From Anniella stebbinsi (Eukaryota > Chordata > Lepidosauria > Squamata > Anniellidae): a stretch of 64,000 nt of DNA. The position numbers and the translations under genes were made by a program. The notes beneath the pieces are model-generated. The model did no database searches. It saw only the letters and a list, made by a program, of their open reading frames with translations, and was not told the origin of the DNA. The stretch spans positions 105,308,609 to 105,372,608 of the forward strand of contig JARDYH010000003.1 in assembly GCA_029215795.1 (NCBI GenBank), given 5' to 3'. Of the stretch, positions 51,352 to 63,020 are shown in pieces; position 1 is the stretch's first letter; the number at the start of each line of letters is the position of its first letter.

Positions 51352-51694
51352 TGTTGCGTAAATCGCTTTGTGGGTCTTTATTCTGGCGGGCTTGCCAATA
51401 TCCAGAACCAGAATCGAAGCAGGCAAATCAGCAGGAAAACAGATTTATTATAAAATGTTGTACAACAGGTTAGCCCAGTAGGCTAACGCCACGAAGCAAG
51501 GCTAACAAAGAGGCTACTCGATGCCTTTTATACTCCTTTCTCAAACTATGAGCTAATTCTCATGGAATTCAACTCCCCTTCTCTCTCTGCAGCTCGTGTA
51601 GCTGATAAGGCAGAAGCTGCGATTTCAAGGAGACAAAACAGCAAAGAGAGGCAGTTTTGCCAGACAGTCTCGTTCTTGAGAGCAACGGAGAACA
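51352..51694 (-). mobile_element. Probable solo LTR of an LTR retroelement
   Basis: Read on the minus strand, the segment starts TGTTCTCC and ends GCAACA, giving TG...CA ends. It has TATAAAAGG at 51534-51524 and AATAAA at 51449-51444 and again at 51382-51377, in promoter-to-polyA order. There are no internal genes, so it is a solo LTR. No target duplication was found, so the limits may be off by some bases. Whether it is endogenous retroviral or Gypsy-type cannot be told. Confidence 0.6.
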
Positions 51695-51709
51695 TTTTTG
51701 CCTTTCAGA

Positions 51710-52760
51710 TAGTTGATATGGCTATCGTCTTTCCTTAGTCTTTCCTTCTCCAGGCTCAACATAGGTCTTTCAATCATTCCTCATAGGACTTGGTTTCCAG
51801 ACCTTTCACAATCTTGGTCACTCTCCTCTGGACACACTCATCTGGCAGTGTTCTCCTTAAACTGTGGCCCCAGAACTGGACACAGTATTCCAAATGCAGC
51901 CTGACTAACACAGAAGAGAGGAGAACTATTACTTCCTGTGACCTGGTCACTTGGCTTCTGCTAATGCGTCATAAGACTGTATTAACTTTCTTAACAGCTA
52001 CATCACACTTACAGCTTATATTCCGCTTGTGATCCACTAAAACATCTAGGTCCTTTTTACTTGTACTACTACCAAGCCACATTTCCCCCCATCCCATACT
52101 TGTATCTTTAATTGTTTTGTTCCTAAATGCAGGAGTACGTTTATCTTTGTCGAATTTCATCTTGTTCGTTACAGCACAGTGTTCCAGTCTGTCCAGATTC
52201 CTCTGAATCTTGATTGTTTTCTATGGGATTGGCAATCCCTTCTAGCTTTCTGTCACTTTCAAATTTGATAACCAGCCCCTTTAAAACCTCAACATTTAAT
52301 AAAAATATTGAACAGCACAGGACCTAGGACAGACCTCTGCAGCACTCCTCAGAAGGCCTCTCTCCAGGAGGATGGAGCACTAATAGGCCAGGTTCACATG
52401 ATGGGGAAAAGAAATCAGCCACTGTAATTTATTTTCCTGCCCGGCATGTGGTGGTTGTACACCTTGCCACTTTCTAGATAGTCACAGACTATCTTAACAA
52501 TCTCTTCTAGAATTTGACCTGGTATTGCTATCAAGTTGTCTGGTCTGTAGTTGCCAAGATCCACCTTTCCATGCTTTTTGAGGATGGGACAACATTTGCT
52601 CATCTCCAGTCTTCGGGCGCTTCTCCAGGAATTCTCAAAGATTATAGAGAGCAGCTCTGCAATAACATCTACAAGATCCTTCAGCATCCATGGATGTAAT
52701 TAATTTGGCTCTAGGACTTACTCATTTAAAGTTACCAGGTGTTCTCTAACAAATTCATCT
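51710..52760 (-). mobile_element. Decayed CR1 RT fragment
   Basis: Minus-strand pieces read IIFENSWRS, NYRPDNLIAIPGQILEEIV (52687-52415) and, nearer the 3' side, KDLDVLVDHKRNIS and WSYSLRRTL-type C-terminal text, with many breaks. It probably belongs to the same copy as 51263-51351, split by the LTR. Confidence 0.7.
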
Positions 52761-55084
52761 CCTTATCTACCCTGAGCTGTTTGTTCCTCCTTATATCATT
52801 GGTTTTACTTGTTACAGGTAGTATACAACTCTCCTAGTTGATGATGGCTGAGACTAGGTCTGGCCCTAACATGGACTGATGTACCCACATCAGGTGGTAG
52901 AGTGGGAGGAGCTGTGAATTGCCCTGCTTCCCCTGCCAGGAGGCCCCATGCCACCTCCAGCAGATGTTCTGGAGAACACCATCAGCCACTCTCCTGCTGT
53001 GGCCACAGAGAGTGGGCAGTGGGGCTTTCTGTAGCAGCCATTGACCCTTCCCTGTACTGCAGCTGTAGCTGGGCTCTACATGAGATTGGCTGAACTCTCA
53101 TGAAACTCTTTACAAATAGGGGCTTCTGATTGGGCCAGGATCCTTACCCACATGAAGGAACTCTACAATAGTACATAAGTATGTGCATGGGCTGCATTCT
53201 CATGTGTGCCAACTACACATGGCAACAACCCATTGCACCATGTGAGCGGATTCTTCTGACCCTCCTAGTATCAAGGTACTATTTTTCATACTATTCTAAA
53301 ACCTGAACTTTGGTACACATGTAGACAAAGAAATTTTGAACAACAGAATTTGAAGTGGTACAGGACATGAAGTGCACAGTTTAAGATACTGTTGCACCAG
53401 CTCGAAAGCTGACATTTAGTAGACATGGTAATAGTGGTGTCTTGGACCATGGGCTGAAGGAGTTTCATTCGCTTTACAGACCTGAGTCAGTTTCAAATGC
53501 AGGAGAGATTTGCAGTAGCAGCCAGATGTTTCTGAAAATGGAATAAAACACTCTTGCAACAGCATGGGAAAATATTCAGATGCTTCTTCACACATTTAAA
53601 CTATTGGTGGAAGAGGGGGATTTCACTGGTAGCCACATATAATCTGGATTTACTAGCATATAACATAACACGGGTATAATGTGTATATACATACATAGGA
53701 AGCAGACAACCGAATACAACTTTGAACAAGAACATCAGTACAGTGAACAATTTGCCAGTACAAGTCAGAATCAGGTGTTAATACTTGCTAATTTGAGCTG
53801 ATTTAACACCAGATCTTTTGATACAGCAGGTCTATGAAAGCCAGCTCTAGATCAGAGCAATGAACCAAAGCAAGAGAATCCAGTTTCTTATTATTACTCC
53901 TGGCCAAGGTTACAGTCACTCAAACCAACTTTTCCTATGCACAGTTTTTCTGAAGAATTAGTGCTAGCCATGTAATACTTGCAACGCATTATATATTTAA
54001 AATTTGCATTTAACATAATGTCACATGTGCCCCACTTTCCCAACTGGTGGGCAGTTCCAAGGACAATTGCTACAATGTCTGTTTCCTGGTAAGGAAGGGG
54101 TTACTGGAGATTTATGGTGTGTTTGTAATCAGAGCCCAGTAAGGCTCAGTATCACTGGGTACTTGCCACTGCCAATCCTGGGGGCCTCCATGCCCTTCTC
54201 CTCAATGTTGTGACTCTTTACCTGTGTTCTCCAAGTGAGTAAGTAGTGAAAAGAGCAAGAAAAAGAAGCAATAACACCTCCCTGTCTGGGGAGGTGGTCT
54301 GGATTGGGCCCAGCGGGAGGCATAGTTGACTGAACACTGGCTGGAGGGTGAGGGGCATTTGGGCCTTCTCAGGAAGGGGGGTCACTAGAAACATCTTGCT
54401 GATAGACCCCCCAACAATTCTGGAACTGCCCCTGTTTGTTAATATCAGACTATTTACAGATAAACACTTTAAGACTGGAGAAGCAGGCAAACACCTGGAA
54501 GGGCAGGACCCATCTGTAATGCAGCAGCAACAGTTCTGCAAAATCAAAATGGCTCAGCAACTCCTTCTTGCAAGCTCGATACAACAGCCAGACCTTTACT
54601 AGCTACATCCCCAACTGTTTCTTTCAAGAATGTGGTGTGTGTCATAGGTAGTAGCCACAAACCATCTTAGCCATCAGAAGCCATTCAGCAAAGCCTCTTC
54701 TGTCTAAGGACATTAACTGGGTGTTCATTAAAACCAATCAGATACACAAAATATGGTCCTTCTCTCTACCATTGACAGAACCCAATGGCATTTCTGTTAC
54801 ACTATTTCAGGGCTTCATTTGTGCTCAGGCTCAGCCCCAGCATCTGTTTTGAGTGTCAGGGCTCAGCCTGGAAATTAAGAGGGCCTGTTCTCAAGATCAT
54901 GGAGAGGGAAATAAGCCACGGTCGTTTATTTCCTCTGCCATGCATGCCAGTCACGTGTTGGAGGAATGTGCATAAATTACCCTCATTGGCACAGCTTGCT
55001 GTATCATGTGAACCAAATGAGGGTGAGTTGTTGCCATGGTTAACAAAAAAAAGGGGGGGGAGAAGCAGGTTCTCAGGACGCTAA
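52761..55084. other. Long stretch without recognised feature
   Basis: No conserved coding block, palindrome or known repeat seen on either strand. Short frames lack splice or motif support. Confidence 0.5.
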
Positions 55085-55987
55085 ATTACTTTATTTCAAA
55101 GCCAAACGTGTTTCGGCCTGTGTTGTTTTTTAAGGCCTTCAGGGGGCTGTAATATTAAAAAATACATTAAATTATGTTTGAAGGGATAACACATAACTTA
55201 AATAAATTAATACATATGTTTAGAGGTTAGTTAAGGCACATTACACAAAACACTTACATATGGCCTATGCCCATATGTAAGTGTTTTTAAAAATGTATTA
55301 TTACAATATGAAGGCTCTGGGGCCTGTCCACATTACACATTAAAACTTGTATAAATCATATAAAAATATTTTAAACAAAAGTATAATATACAGATTCTTA
55401 CTTGATAAGAGATGTCTGCAGAAATACTCCTAACAAGATTATAGTCTCCTATGATAATTACTGGCGACTGGGAAAAATAATCATTCCAAGGCCCCCCTTA
55501 TGTTCTAATTCATTTTTTTCTTTCCTTCGTTTTTTCACATTTTGGAGGGCTCTGCCAGGTGTGTCCACGTAGCAGTGATAAGTGCAAGGTCTCAAAATAC
55601 GTCATTACTGCTATCCTTATTGCTATTATGTGGGAGTCAATGCTGGTAATTGCTGAGTCACAGGAGTGGCAAAAATTCGAGATCTAGTTGAAGCCACTGG
55701 GATTCAGAGTTTTTAACCTCAGGATCCATTCTATTTCCTTTCTTAATAACAGTTCATTATCGTGTATATTAAGTTTTTTCAGAGCCCAAAACTTTAAGTC
55801 TGCAAAAGAATGATGTTGTGCTGAAGAGTGATCTACTAAAGAGCACCTGATCAGTTGTTCTTTAGGCTGCTGAGGTGCTCTCCTATACGTTTTTTCAGAG
55901 GTCTAATTGTTTTGAATGAATTAGAATATTAGGAGGGCCTTGGAATGATTATTTTTCCCAGTCACCAGTAATTATCGTAGGGGACTA
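55085..55987 (-). mobile_element. Penelope-like element 3' fragment (copy 2) with inverted arm
   Basis: Minus-strand 55850-55690 encodes DHSSAQHHSFADLKFW, LLLRKEIEWILRLKTLNPSG and FN before a stop, the C-terminus of Penelope-like proteins. The 3' tail ends near 55085 in 'ggccgaaacacgtttggctt', a phrase common to such tails. Bases 55442-55513 are repeated in reverse at 55916-55987, so a 72-base piece of the tail caps the 5' side. The same design is seen at 11580-12505. Confidence 0.75.
55442..55987. repeat. 72-base inverted repeat of the Penelope-like copy
   Basis: Arms 55442-55513 and 55916-55987 both contain 'gactgggaaaaataatcatt' or its complement, with few mismatches. Confidence 0.85.
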
Positions 55988-55989
55988 TC

Positions 55990-56248
55990 ATCTCCCGGAT
56001 TATGCGCATTATCGAATGCGCGTTAAATAGCGACTTTTATTTTGCTCCGGCCATTAAAGCGCATTTTCGCCGTGTGAACAAGCGATTATGCGCATTAACT
56101 ACATGTAAAGCGCTTTTTGGACATCAATTAATGCGCTTCGCCGCCTCTCGCCGCCTCCCGTGCAGAGGGATTAGGAGTAAATGCGCCTCCGCGATAATGC
56201 GCATAATCCCCGAACCGGGCGCAAAAGCGCATCCTTGTGGAGGGGGCC
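55990..56248 (+). mobile_element. CpG-rich MITE, Harbinger-like (copy D, left end missing)
   Basis: Matches copy B from 'ctcccggattatgcgcatta' to the right end CTTGTGGAGGGGGCC. The first ~95 bases are absent, and the break abuts the Penelope-like arm at 55987. Confidence 0.82.
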
Positions 56249-56719
56249 ACAATAATAAGCCCAATTATTGGTGTCCTGGGGGAAGGGGCTTTATATGCAT
56301 TCCTTTCAATATTAACTGGCTTTGGGAAAAATCTCCCAGTATGAAATTTGGTGAAAATCTATTACAAAACCATTAACAAAATCTGGGGAAGCTGATTCAT
56401 GCCTGCGAATGAAATAGAACGGTGTTAGAATTTATCATCTCGCAGCCTCATCCTAGCAGCATTGACTGATGGCAAGTCCTATTCTTTTAAATGGGATTTA
56501 CTCCCATGCAAACATACCTACACTTGCAGGATTAATTTCAGCCGGGATAACCTGGCCTCAGGATTTACTTGCATTTCAGTGGCACCAACTGCCAGATCCG
56601 TGTGTGTGTGGGTGCATAAGGGCTGGGGCTCATGAAGCACCTCATAATGAAGTTTCTGGGTCCCCAAGGCAGAAACGAATCGCTCCTTTAAGGGGGTGGG
56701 GTGGGGGGAGAAATATATT
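56249..56719. other. Spacer, no recognised feature
   Basis: Mixed composition rising in CpG towards 56720. No exon recognised. Confidence 0.4.
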
Positions 56720-56900
56720 GGAGTTTGTAGACGTCACCGTCACGTGAGTGTCTATGAAAGAGGAAGTGGAGGCTTCTTTTGGATCCCTTAACACGCATAC
56801 ACACAAAGAGCAACATCGCGGCAGAATGCGGTGTGCGTTTCCACGCGGATTTCCCTTGAAGTAAATGTAAGTCGTGAAAGTACGTTCCAGTGAACCGTAG
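56720..56900 (+). promoter_or_regulatory. Promoter-like cluster (CRE half, E-box, ETS words)
   Basis: 'gacgtcaccgtcacgtgagt' contains a CRE-like TGACGT/ACGTCA core and CACGTG, and GAGGAAGTGG follows 25 bases later, then a CpG-bearing stretch (acatcgcggc, tccacgcgga). These are usual housekeeping promoter words. In mammals CDPF1 lies next to PKDREJ in the same orientation, so this could start it. I found no coding exon of it. Confidence 0.35.
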
Positions 56901-58353
56901 CTAAAATGACACTCCCCCCCCCCTTCCTTTACACGGCGCCGCCTGATCTGCTTGTATGTTTACTCGGAAGTAAAACTCATTAGTTTCAGCAGGACTTACA
57001 CCACTCTCAAGCGAGGTTTGTTGTTGTTGTTTTAAAAGCAATTCCTCTTGCGTTGAGCATTAGCAACCTTTTGAAATATAGGATCTTCAAGAAGGAATTA
57101 TTCCCTCGCCCTTTTCCAGAGTGAGTTCATAACCTGGAGCTCAGGCCTTGCCCATGGTTTTGAAGCAAGGTGCCTCGTTGGCCTCAAAATATGATTGTAT
57201 AAAAATGTTTTTAAAATGGTCTCAGAACTAGTATGATGGTCCGCTTCACACATCATTTAGAGGCAAGCTTGGATTGTCTAGTGGGGTGTCTGAGTAAGGA
57301 TGGACACTGGGCGACAAGCTAGCAAATTGCAGTGAAGAAATAGAGTGATGCACACTGGGGTAAAACAATCCCAACTTCATCTGTATGCTGATAAGGTCCT
57401 AATTGGCTGCAACTATAGAATAGAGGATTGAAGGTTGCAGTGCTAAACGTACTAGGAAATCATCTCCATTGAATTCATTGGAGCTGCCATCTGAGTAAAC
57501 ATGCATAAGATTGTGCTGTTGGTGTATTGCAACGCTATGGAAAAGACAAACTCCACATTTAGAATACGGGATGGAAAATAAAACTGCCAGTTTTGGAACA
57601 TCTTTATAGAAATCTATGGTGTTTCCACATTTGGAGTACTATGTGCACTTGTAGTTCTACCATGTGCAGGTCTATTGTAGCGCTAGAAAAGAGTAGCTAA
57701 AATGATAAATGGTTGGAACTCTTTCGGTATGAGAAAACACTAACGTGTCTTGTGCCTTTTTAGTTTAGAGAAGGGGATGGCATAACAGAGGATTATAAAA
57801 TTGTAAATAATATGCAGAGAGTCGGTAGGAAGAGGTTCCCTCCCTCTCTCCCAGTAGTGATGGGCTAGGAGGAAAATGCCTCTAGGGTGCTATTCAGATT
57901 GTATATTGTATATAGGCCTCCTAAAATGGTTGGGAGAACACCATATTGGAAAAGATGGCAGGCTGCACCCTCCTTGGCTTTAAACGGCCTATAAATTGTG
58001 AGCACCACAGACGTGTGCGGTACCATCTTGGGGACGCTTCGGCCTTTTGCACTCTGAGATCTTCGAGATGCTTCTTTCCTCACACCACCATGGAAGGGAT
58101 ACAGAGGGGCATTCATGGAGATGAGGTGGGGCTTTTTTATAGCTTGACCACACGTTGCTGTCCCTAGAATTTATTGCCAGAAGCAGGTCTTGCAACCTGT
58201 CCCATGGCTAGGGGGCAGGTACCTGCCACATTCCTCCCTCCCAATGCCTGTTTGTCCTGTGGCTAAGGATGTACATCATAAATCAGCAATGGAATCGAAA
58301 CTTCATGATTAGTTAATTATCAATCCTGAAATCACAACTGGAATGCTAATAGT
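56901..58353. other. Spacer, no recognised feature
   Basis: No conserved frame or repeat seen. Confidence 0.45.
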
Positions 58354-58671
58354 AGGCTGACCAGATAAAATCCAGGTCAGGGCTCATGTAACTTTAACAG
58401 TTGTAGAGAAAAGGGAATTTCAGCCAGTGTCATTTGTATGCAATTAGTTCCTGGTGAAATTCCCTCTTCATCATAACTGTTAAAGTTGCAGGCACTATAC
58501 TAGAGTAACCATATACAAAAGAAGGCAGGGCCCCTGCAACTTTAACTGTTGAGATGAAGAGGGAATTTCAGCAGGAACTAATTGCATACAAATGACACTG
58601 GCTGAAATTCCCTTTTCTCTACAACTGCTAAAGTCACATGAGCCCTGACCTGGATTTTATCTGGTCACCCT
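58354..58671. mobile_element. Foldback MITE, family M10 (copy 4)
   Basis: 318 bp, the same length as copy 1, with ends AGGCTGACCAGATAAAATCC and ...GGTCACCCT and the inner 'aggcactatactagagtaacc' junction shared with copy 2. Flanks TGCTAATAGT and ACTAGTGGCC show no clear duplication. Confidence 0.82.
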
Positions 58672-59130
58672 ACTAGTGGCCATGTTCATATATTTTATTG
58701 GTTGTTACACATGATTTCCTCTACTTGGCTTGTGGGGGAGGAATGGGCAGGCAGGATCTGACAGGTGTACATCAAGCTGTTCTGATTTTGTCCTCCTCTA
58801 GAGGGCAGCAGTGCTCACATTTCAGCTAGAATATCTTCTGACATTCATGGTACATTATTATTATTGGTAAGCGATGATTAATTGGTGAACTAGACTAGTT
58901 TGTGGTGGACTCTCTGCAAGAACACTGGCAACCAATAGATACTAAAGACTGATATGTTACTCTCATGCAGCAAATCTCTTCTGCTTTTTCTGCTCTGGAG
59001 TGAATTCTGTTTGCCTTTTCCCCTCAGTGGATACACATATAGCTTCTGAATCAAATACTGATTGCCTCGTGTCACCTCTGCCACCTGCTTCAGGTGGGCT
59101 CTTTAGTTTGACGTCTGTGGAACCATTTAC
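58672..59130. other. Spacer, no recognised feature
   Basis: Nothing identified between the MITE and CR1 copy 2. Confidence 0.4.
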
Positions 59131-59218
59131 ATAGAATCGTTGAATCATAGAATAGTAGAGTTGGAAGGGGCCTCTAAGGCCATCGAGTCCAACCCCCTGC
59201 TCAGTGCAGGAATCTACC

Positions 59219-59638
59219 CTAAAGCATCCCTGACAGATGGTTGTCCAGCTGCCTCTTGAAGGCCTCTAGTGTGGGAAAGCCCACGACCTCCCTAGGTAAT
59301 TGGTTCCATTGTCGTATTGCTCTAACAGTCAGGAAGTTTTTCCTGATGTCCAGATGGAATCTGGCTTCCTGTAACTTGAGCCCATTATTCCGCATCCTGC
59401 ATTCTGGGATGATTGAGAAGAGATCCTGGCCCTCCTCTGTGTGATAACCTTTCAAGTACTTGAAGAGTGCTATCATGTCTCCCCTCAATCTTCTCTTCTC
59501 CAGGCTAAACGTGCCCAGTTCTTTCAGTCTCTCCTCATAGGGTTTTGTTTGCAGACCCCTGATCATCCTTGTTGCCCTCCTCTGAACACTCTCCAGCTTG
59601 TCTGCATCCTTCTTGAAGTGTGGTGCCCAGAACTGCAT
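59219..59638 (-). pseudogene. CR1 copy 2 RT C-terminal remnant
   Basis: 139 open codons: FWAPHFKKDADKLESVQRRA, LKELGTFSLEKRRLRGDM, NQLPREVVGFPTLEAFK. These equal the last part of ORF2 in copy 1. No catalytic motif remains. Confidence 0.82.
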
Positions 59639-59699
59639 ACAATACTCAAGATGGGGCCTAACAAGTACCTGAATAGAGGGGAACTAGTGGTGTAGCCCG

Positions 59700-60560
59700 T
59701 GGTCCTAGAATCCGAATCCCTCATGTCAGCACCACCTTCGTAGCCAGTTGTTCACTCAGAGTATTTTTCTTTCCCTTTCTAATCCTCTTCCAAGAACTGG
59801 GAGGATGGATGAAAAAACTATCTGGGCCCCAAAGTTCTTGAATTTCCTTCCCAGAGCTTCAATGTCTGATGAGATTTCTTCATAGCTCCGCTTAGCAATA
59901 TCAGTTGTTCCCACATGGATGAGAAGTAAAGGATATGTGTCAGTGGGCTTGATGAGCTTTGGCAACCCTTCAGTCACATCTTTCATCTGTGCCCCAGGGA
60001 GACAACATACCTGGTGAGTCCATGGGTCTTCGTGACACTCGGGTTTCAATCTCACTCAGCAGGGAGTCTCCCACAACGACTACTCTTCTCTTCTTCTAGG
60101 TTGACTGACCTTTTGCCTCTTGCTCCCTATTGCATGGGGTCCCCTGTAATTCTTCCCTGCAGGCTGTCCTCCAGTCTCATCCTCCAGTAGCTGAAAGCGG
60201 TTGTATAACTCTAATGATTCCACTGGTGCGAAGTGTCTTCTAGTTCTTCTGCTCCTGTCACCCTTTTCCATGGAGCTTCCTCTTCGTTGGCTTTCCTCAT
60301 CTCAGCATTCTCCACTTCTGCTTCGGCTTGCTGTTGCTCTTCAATCTCTTGTGTTTCTTATTGCTGTTGCAGTTCCACCGTTCTAAGAACTCTTCGCCTT
60401 CTCTTATTCCTTGGAGGGTGGCCACTTGCCACTCAAGTACTTTCACTTTTCTTCCCATAGTGCAACTAGCTTGTACGCCATAGTGCAGGTGTACGCCATG
60501 TTGATCTCAGGCAGGACCATGAACATTGCACACACTTTGCAGGTCACCACGACTAGAGAG
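59700..60560 (-). pseudogene. CR1 copy 2 ORF1, disrupted
   Basis: Pieces in different frames match copy 1 ORF1: the Cys-rich start near 60560, FQLLEDETGGQPAGKN (60271-60080), and LIHVGTTDIAKRSYEE with GLERERKIL (60055-59756). The GTND motif of the esterase reads GTTD here. Broken and lacking its C-terminal DxxH end. Confidence 0.75.
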
Positions 60561-60627
60561 TCCGTTCCATCCATAGACTTCATTTCTGTTTCCAATTCTG
60601 CCCCCTGCCGAACTGTTTGCCCTGTTT

Positions 60628-60630
<3 letters not shown>

Positions 60631-60661
<31 letters not shown>
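60631..60661. repeat. (CT)n microsatellite in CR1 copy 2 leader
   Basis: About fifteen CT units at the place where copy 1 has 'agagagagagctctc', so it grew from the element's own GA-rich leader. Confidence 0.9.
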
Positions 60662-60662
<1 letters not shown>

Positions 60663-60794
60663 GAGCTCTCGTCCTTATATTCCTTCTAGTCCAGCTGGGG
60701 CAACTTCCTCTGCTCTGCTCTGCTAGGAGCAAACAAACAAAGAGAGGAGCCCTCACAAGCATAAAACAACCAAAACAGGACCAGAGGGTGATGG

Positions 60795-61485
60795 CAATTC
60801 AATAAATGAATGTACAACACTACTCATAGTAGAAATATTTCATACAAATGTCAAGCAATGTTTTATTGGCTCATCTGAGCTTAACAATGAGCAAAAAACT
60901 ACTCAATGAGATTGTACATAAACAAGTAATGAATAATATTTTAACATACAAGAGTTAATAATTGTGCACAAGTAATGCCTTCCTGAATAGGGTTTGTAAT
61001 ATCTTCAAAATGTCTTCCCTATTCAGGAAGGCATAAACGTTTTAAAAGGAGGCATTGACCCATTTTGAAGAAATTACAAATCCTATTCAGGAAGTAGTGT
61101 CTATTCTCCCACGGATGACAGAGTGTCTTCTATTATCTGCATCTTCTATTATCTTGAATATCACTACTCAATCACTGATGAAATGTGGAAACGGATTGCA
61201 CAATTCCGGAGTTACCGTCTGTTATCTGTTATCACTTGTCATTGCAGAGCCGATTGAGCAAACATTTATATTTGTTATATGTATGTAAAAATATTATTCA
61301 TTACTTGTTTATGTACAATTATTAATTCTTGTATGTTAAAATATTATTCATTACTTGTTTATGTACAAACTCATTGAGTAGGTTTTTGCTCATTGTTAAG
61401 CTCAGATGAGCCTATAAAACATTGCTTGATATTTGTATGAAATATTTCTACTATGAGTAGTGTTGTACAGTCATTTATTGAACTG
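60795..61485. mobile_element. DNA element with ~180-bp terminal inverted repeats
   Basis: Left end CAATTCAATAAATGAATG and right end, reversed, CAGTTCAATAAATGACTG. The arms stay complementary for about 180 bases (to ~60975 and from ~61300). The centre holds a perfect hairpin (60984-61041: ATGCCTTCCTGAATAGGG and its complement). No transposase frame, so non-autonomous. No clear target duplication. Superfamily not assigned. Confidence 0.72.
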
Positions 61486-61865
61486 CTCAGCTAGGAGTCA
61501 GGAAACAGAATGACTCTTCCTGCCCACTCAGTTGCTGAGATCAATCAGGTAATCAGGCCACACCCTTCCAGGCCCAGCAGTAGCTTTTAGCAGCTTTCAG
61601 CAGCAGCTTTCAGGCACACCCTTTAAATCAGCACTCAGGAGCACATGGCAGCTCTGAATAGGCACCCTCCTGGATTTCCTTGAGGCCTCTCTCCTCTTTA
61701 CCTTGGTCTCTGCTTCCACTACACTCCCCCTGACAAACTCCTGTTTGCTCTACCTGTTCACTTCATCTGATCGCTCACTCTCTGGGAGCTCTCTTCCTTA
61801 TATTCCTTCTAGTCCATCTGGGGCAGCTTCCTCTTCTCTGCTCTTCTAGGAGTCAGGAAACAATG

Positions 61866-62763
61866 GGGGAGGGTAAATTATCCATGGAGTGGGGAGGGGT
61901 AGAAAAACCATGATGCACGCACCTGTCACACAACCATTACCTCCGCCAAGTGCTGTGGTTTATTTACCCCTCCACCCTTAGTGGATAACTTTGCAGTCTC
62001 CCACCCTTGCGCCTGCCCATCCTAATGGGCACCTCCGTGGAAATTAGGCTGTGGCAGCTGCCCCAACTGTCCAATGAGCCGCGCAACGATAGAAAGCCTG
62101 CACTGGCAAGAGCATCACCAGAAGTCTTGGTCACTTTTACTAGTGGACTTTATGGTCGCTACCATTTTGTTTATCAGATGACATGGGAACCACTATGGAT
62201 GCCTACTAACACTGCTGCAGCAGGTGAGCCACAGGCATAGGTAGATCACCCATTGTGTAGTGGGGGAACATCCACCACATGACATGCTAACCCACTGTGA
62301 ATCGTATTTTGAGCGATCCATGGTGGGTTAGTGTGTCATCTGAACAGCCCTGCGTGTTTTCACAAGTACCTTGTATATTTATCTCATCAAAGGTTTCTTC
62401 TGTGCATTAGTCTTTTTTAAACTTTTAAAACATTTTTTAAAACAGTTTTAATTTTTAAAATTTATTTCCAGGAAGGAGCACTGTGTCAGTCTGATGTTAT
62501 GCTCCTGGAGTTATTATACGTTCTGCTGTAGTAGCGGTTCTCCTATAACCGCCCCTCCTCTAGGTTTCCCCCTCAAGCGAGAGGAGAAGACTGTATCTAT
62601 GCTCCACTAGCAGTAAATGAGTTTTCACAATGGGCTCACTGCTAAACTTCTTTATGTCTATGCACAATTGAATATTGTCACGCAAGAGTGCATCTTAGAA
62701 TCACACAAGATAGATTAGTTGCCTTAACGCAGCCTTCTTGATGTATTGGGCTACAACTAACCT
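61866..62763. other. Spacer with a small foldback sequence
   Basis: At 62280-62340 'gacatgctaacccactgtg' is nearly the complement of 'catggtgggttagtgtgtc'. Nothing else recognised. Confidence 0.45.
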
Positions 62764-62915
62764 AGTGCCAGTGTGATATAGTGGTTAGTATGTTGGACTA
62801 AAGCCAAGGAGACCTGTATCTCCATGTAGCCATGAAGTTCACTGGTTGACTTTTAGCCCAGTCATACTTTCTTTCAGCCTAACAACATTCCCAGATCTGT
62901 TGTGAACATAAAACC
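62764..62915 (+). mobile_element. tRNA-derived SINE, Sauria-like (left part)
   Basis: A box-A-like 'gtgatatagtggttagta' is followed by 'ggagacctgtatctcc', 'atgaagttcactggttgac', 'gcccagtcatact' and 'cagcctaac', the order of squamate Sauria-type SINEs. The B box is degenerate. The copy continues at 63021 after a MITE. Confidence 0.65.
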
Positions 62916-63020
62916 AGTGGAGGCTGGTGACCCCGATGTCAGTGGGGCTCCTTTGGAGTTCTGACTGCAATCCAGAGCAGATTCATCGCCCCACTGAATC
63001 AGAGGCACCAGCCTCCACTG
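62916..63020. mobile_element. Small hAT-like MITE inside the SINE
   Basis: 105 bp with exact ends CAGTGGAGGCTGGTG / CACCAGCCTCCACTG (15-bp TIR starting CAG). Flanks CATAAAAC and GATAAAAT share ATAAAA, consistent with a decayed 8-bp duplication. Confidence 0.72.

Larger units (their letters stand above)
59131..61865 (-). mobile_element. CR1-type LINE copy 2, internally deleted
   Basis: Reversed copy of the family at 13530-18958. Its 3' end (59131-59160) reads attctatgattc on the minus strand. The RT C-terminus is at 59638-59219, then at about 59690 it jumps straight to ORF1 (60560-59700), so the endonuclease and most of the RT are missing. The 5' region (60660-61865) has the tandem promoter units and is split by a TIR element at 60795-61485. 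Confidence 0.85.

Noticed and set aside
62764..62840. Functional tRNA gene
   Set aside because: Box A is present but box B and the acceptor pairing are not. It is a SINE head.
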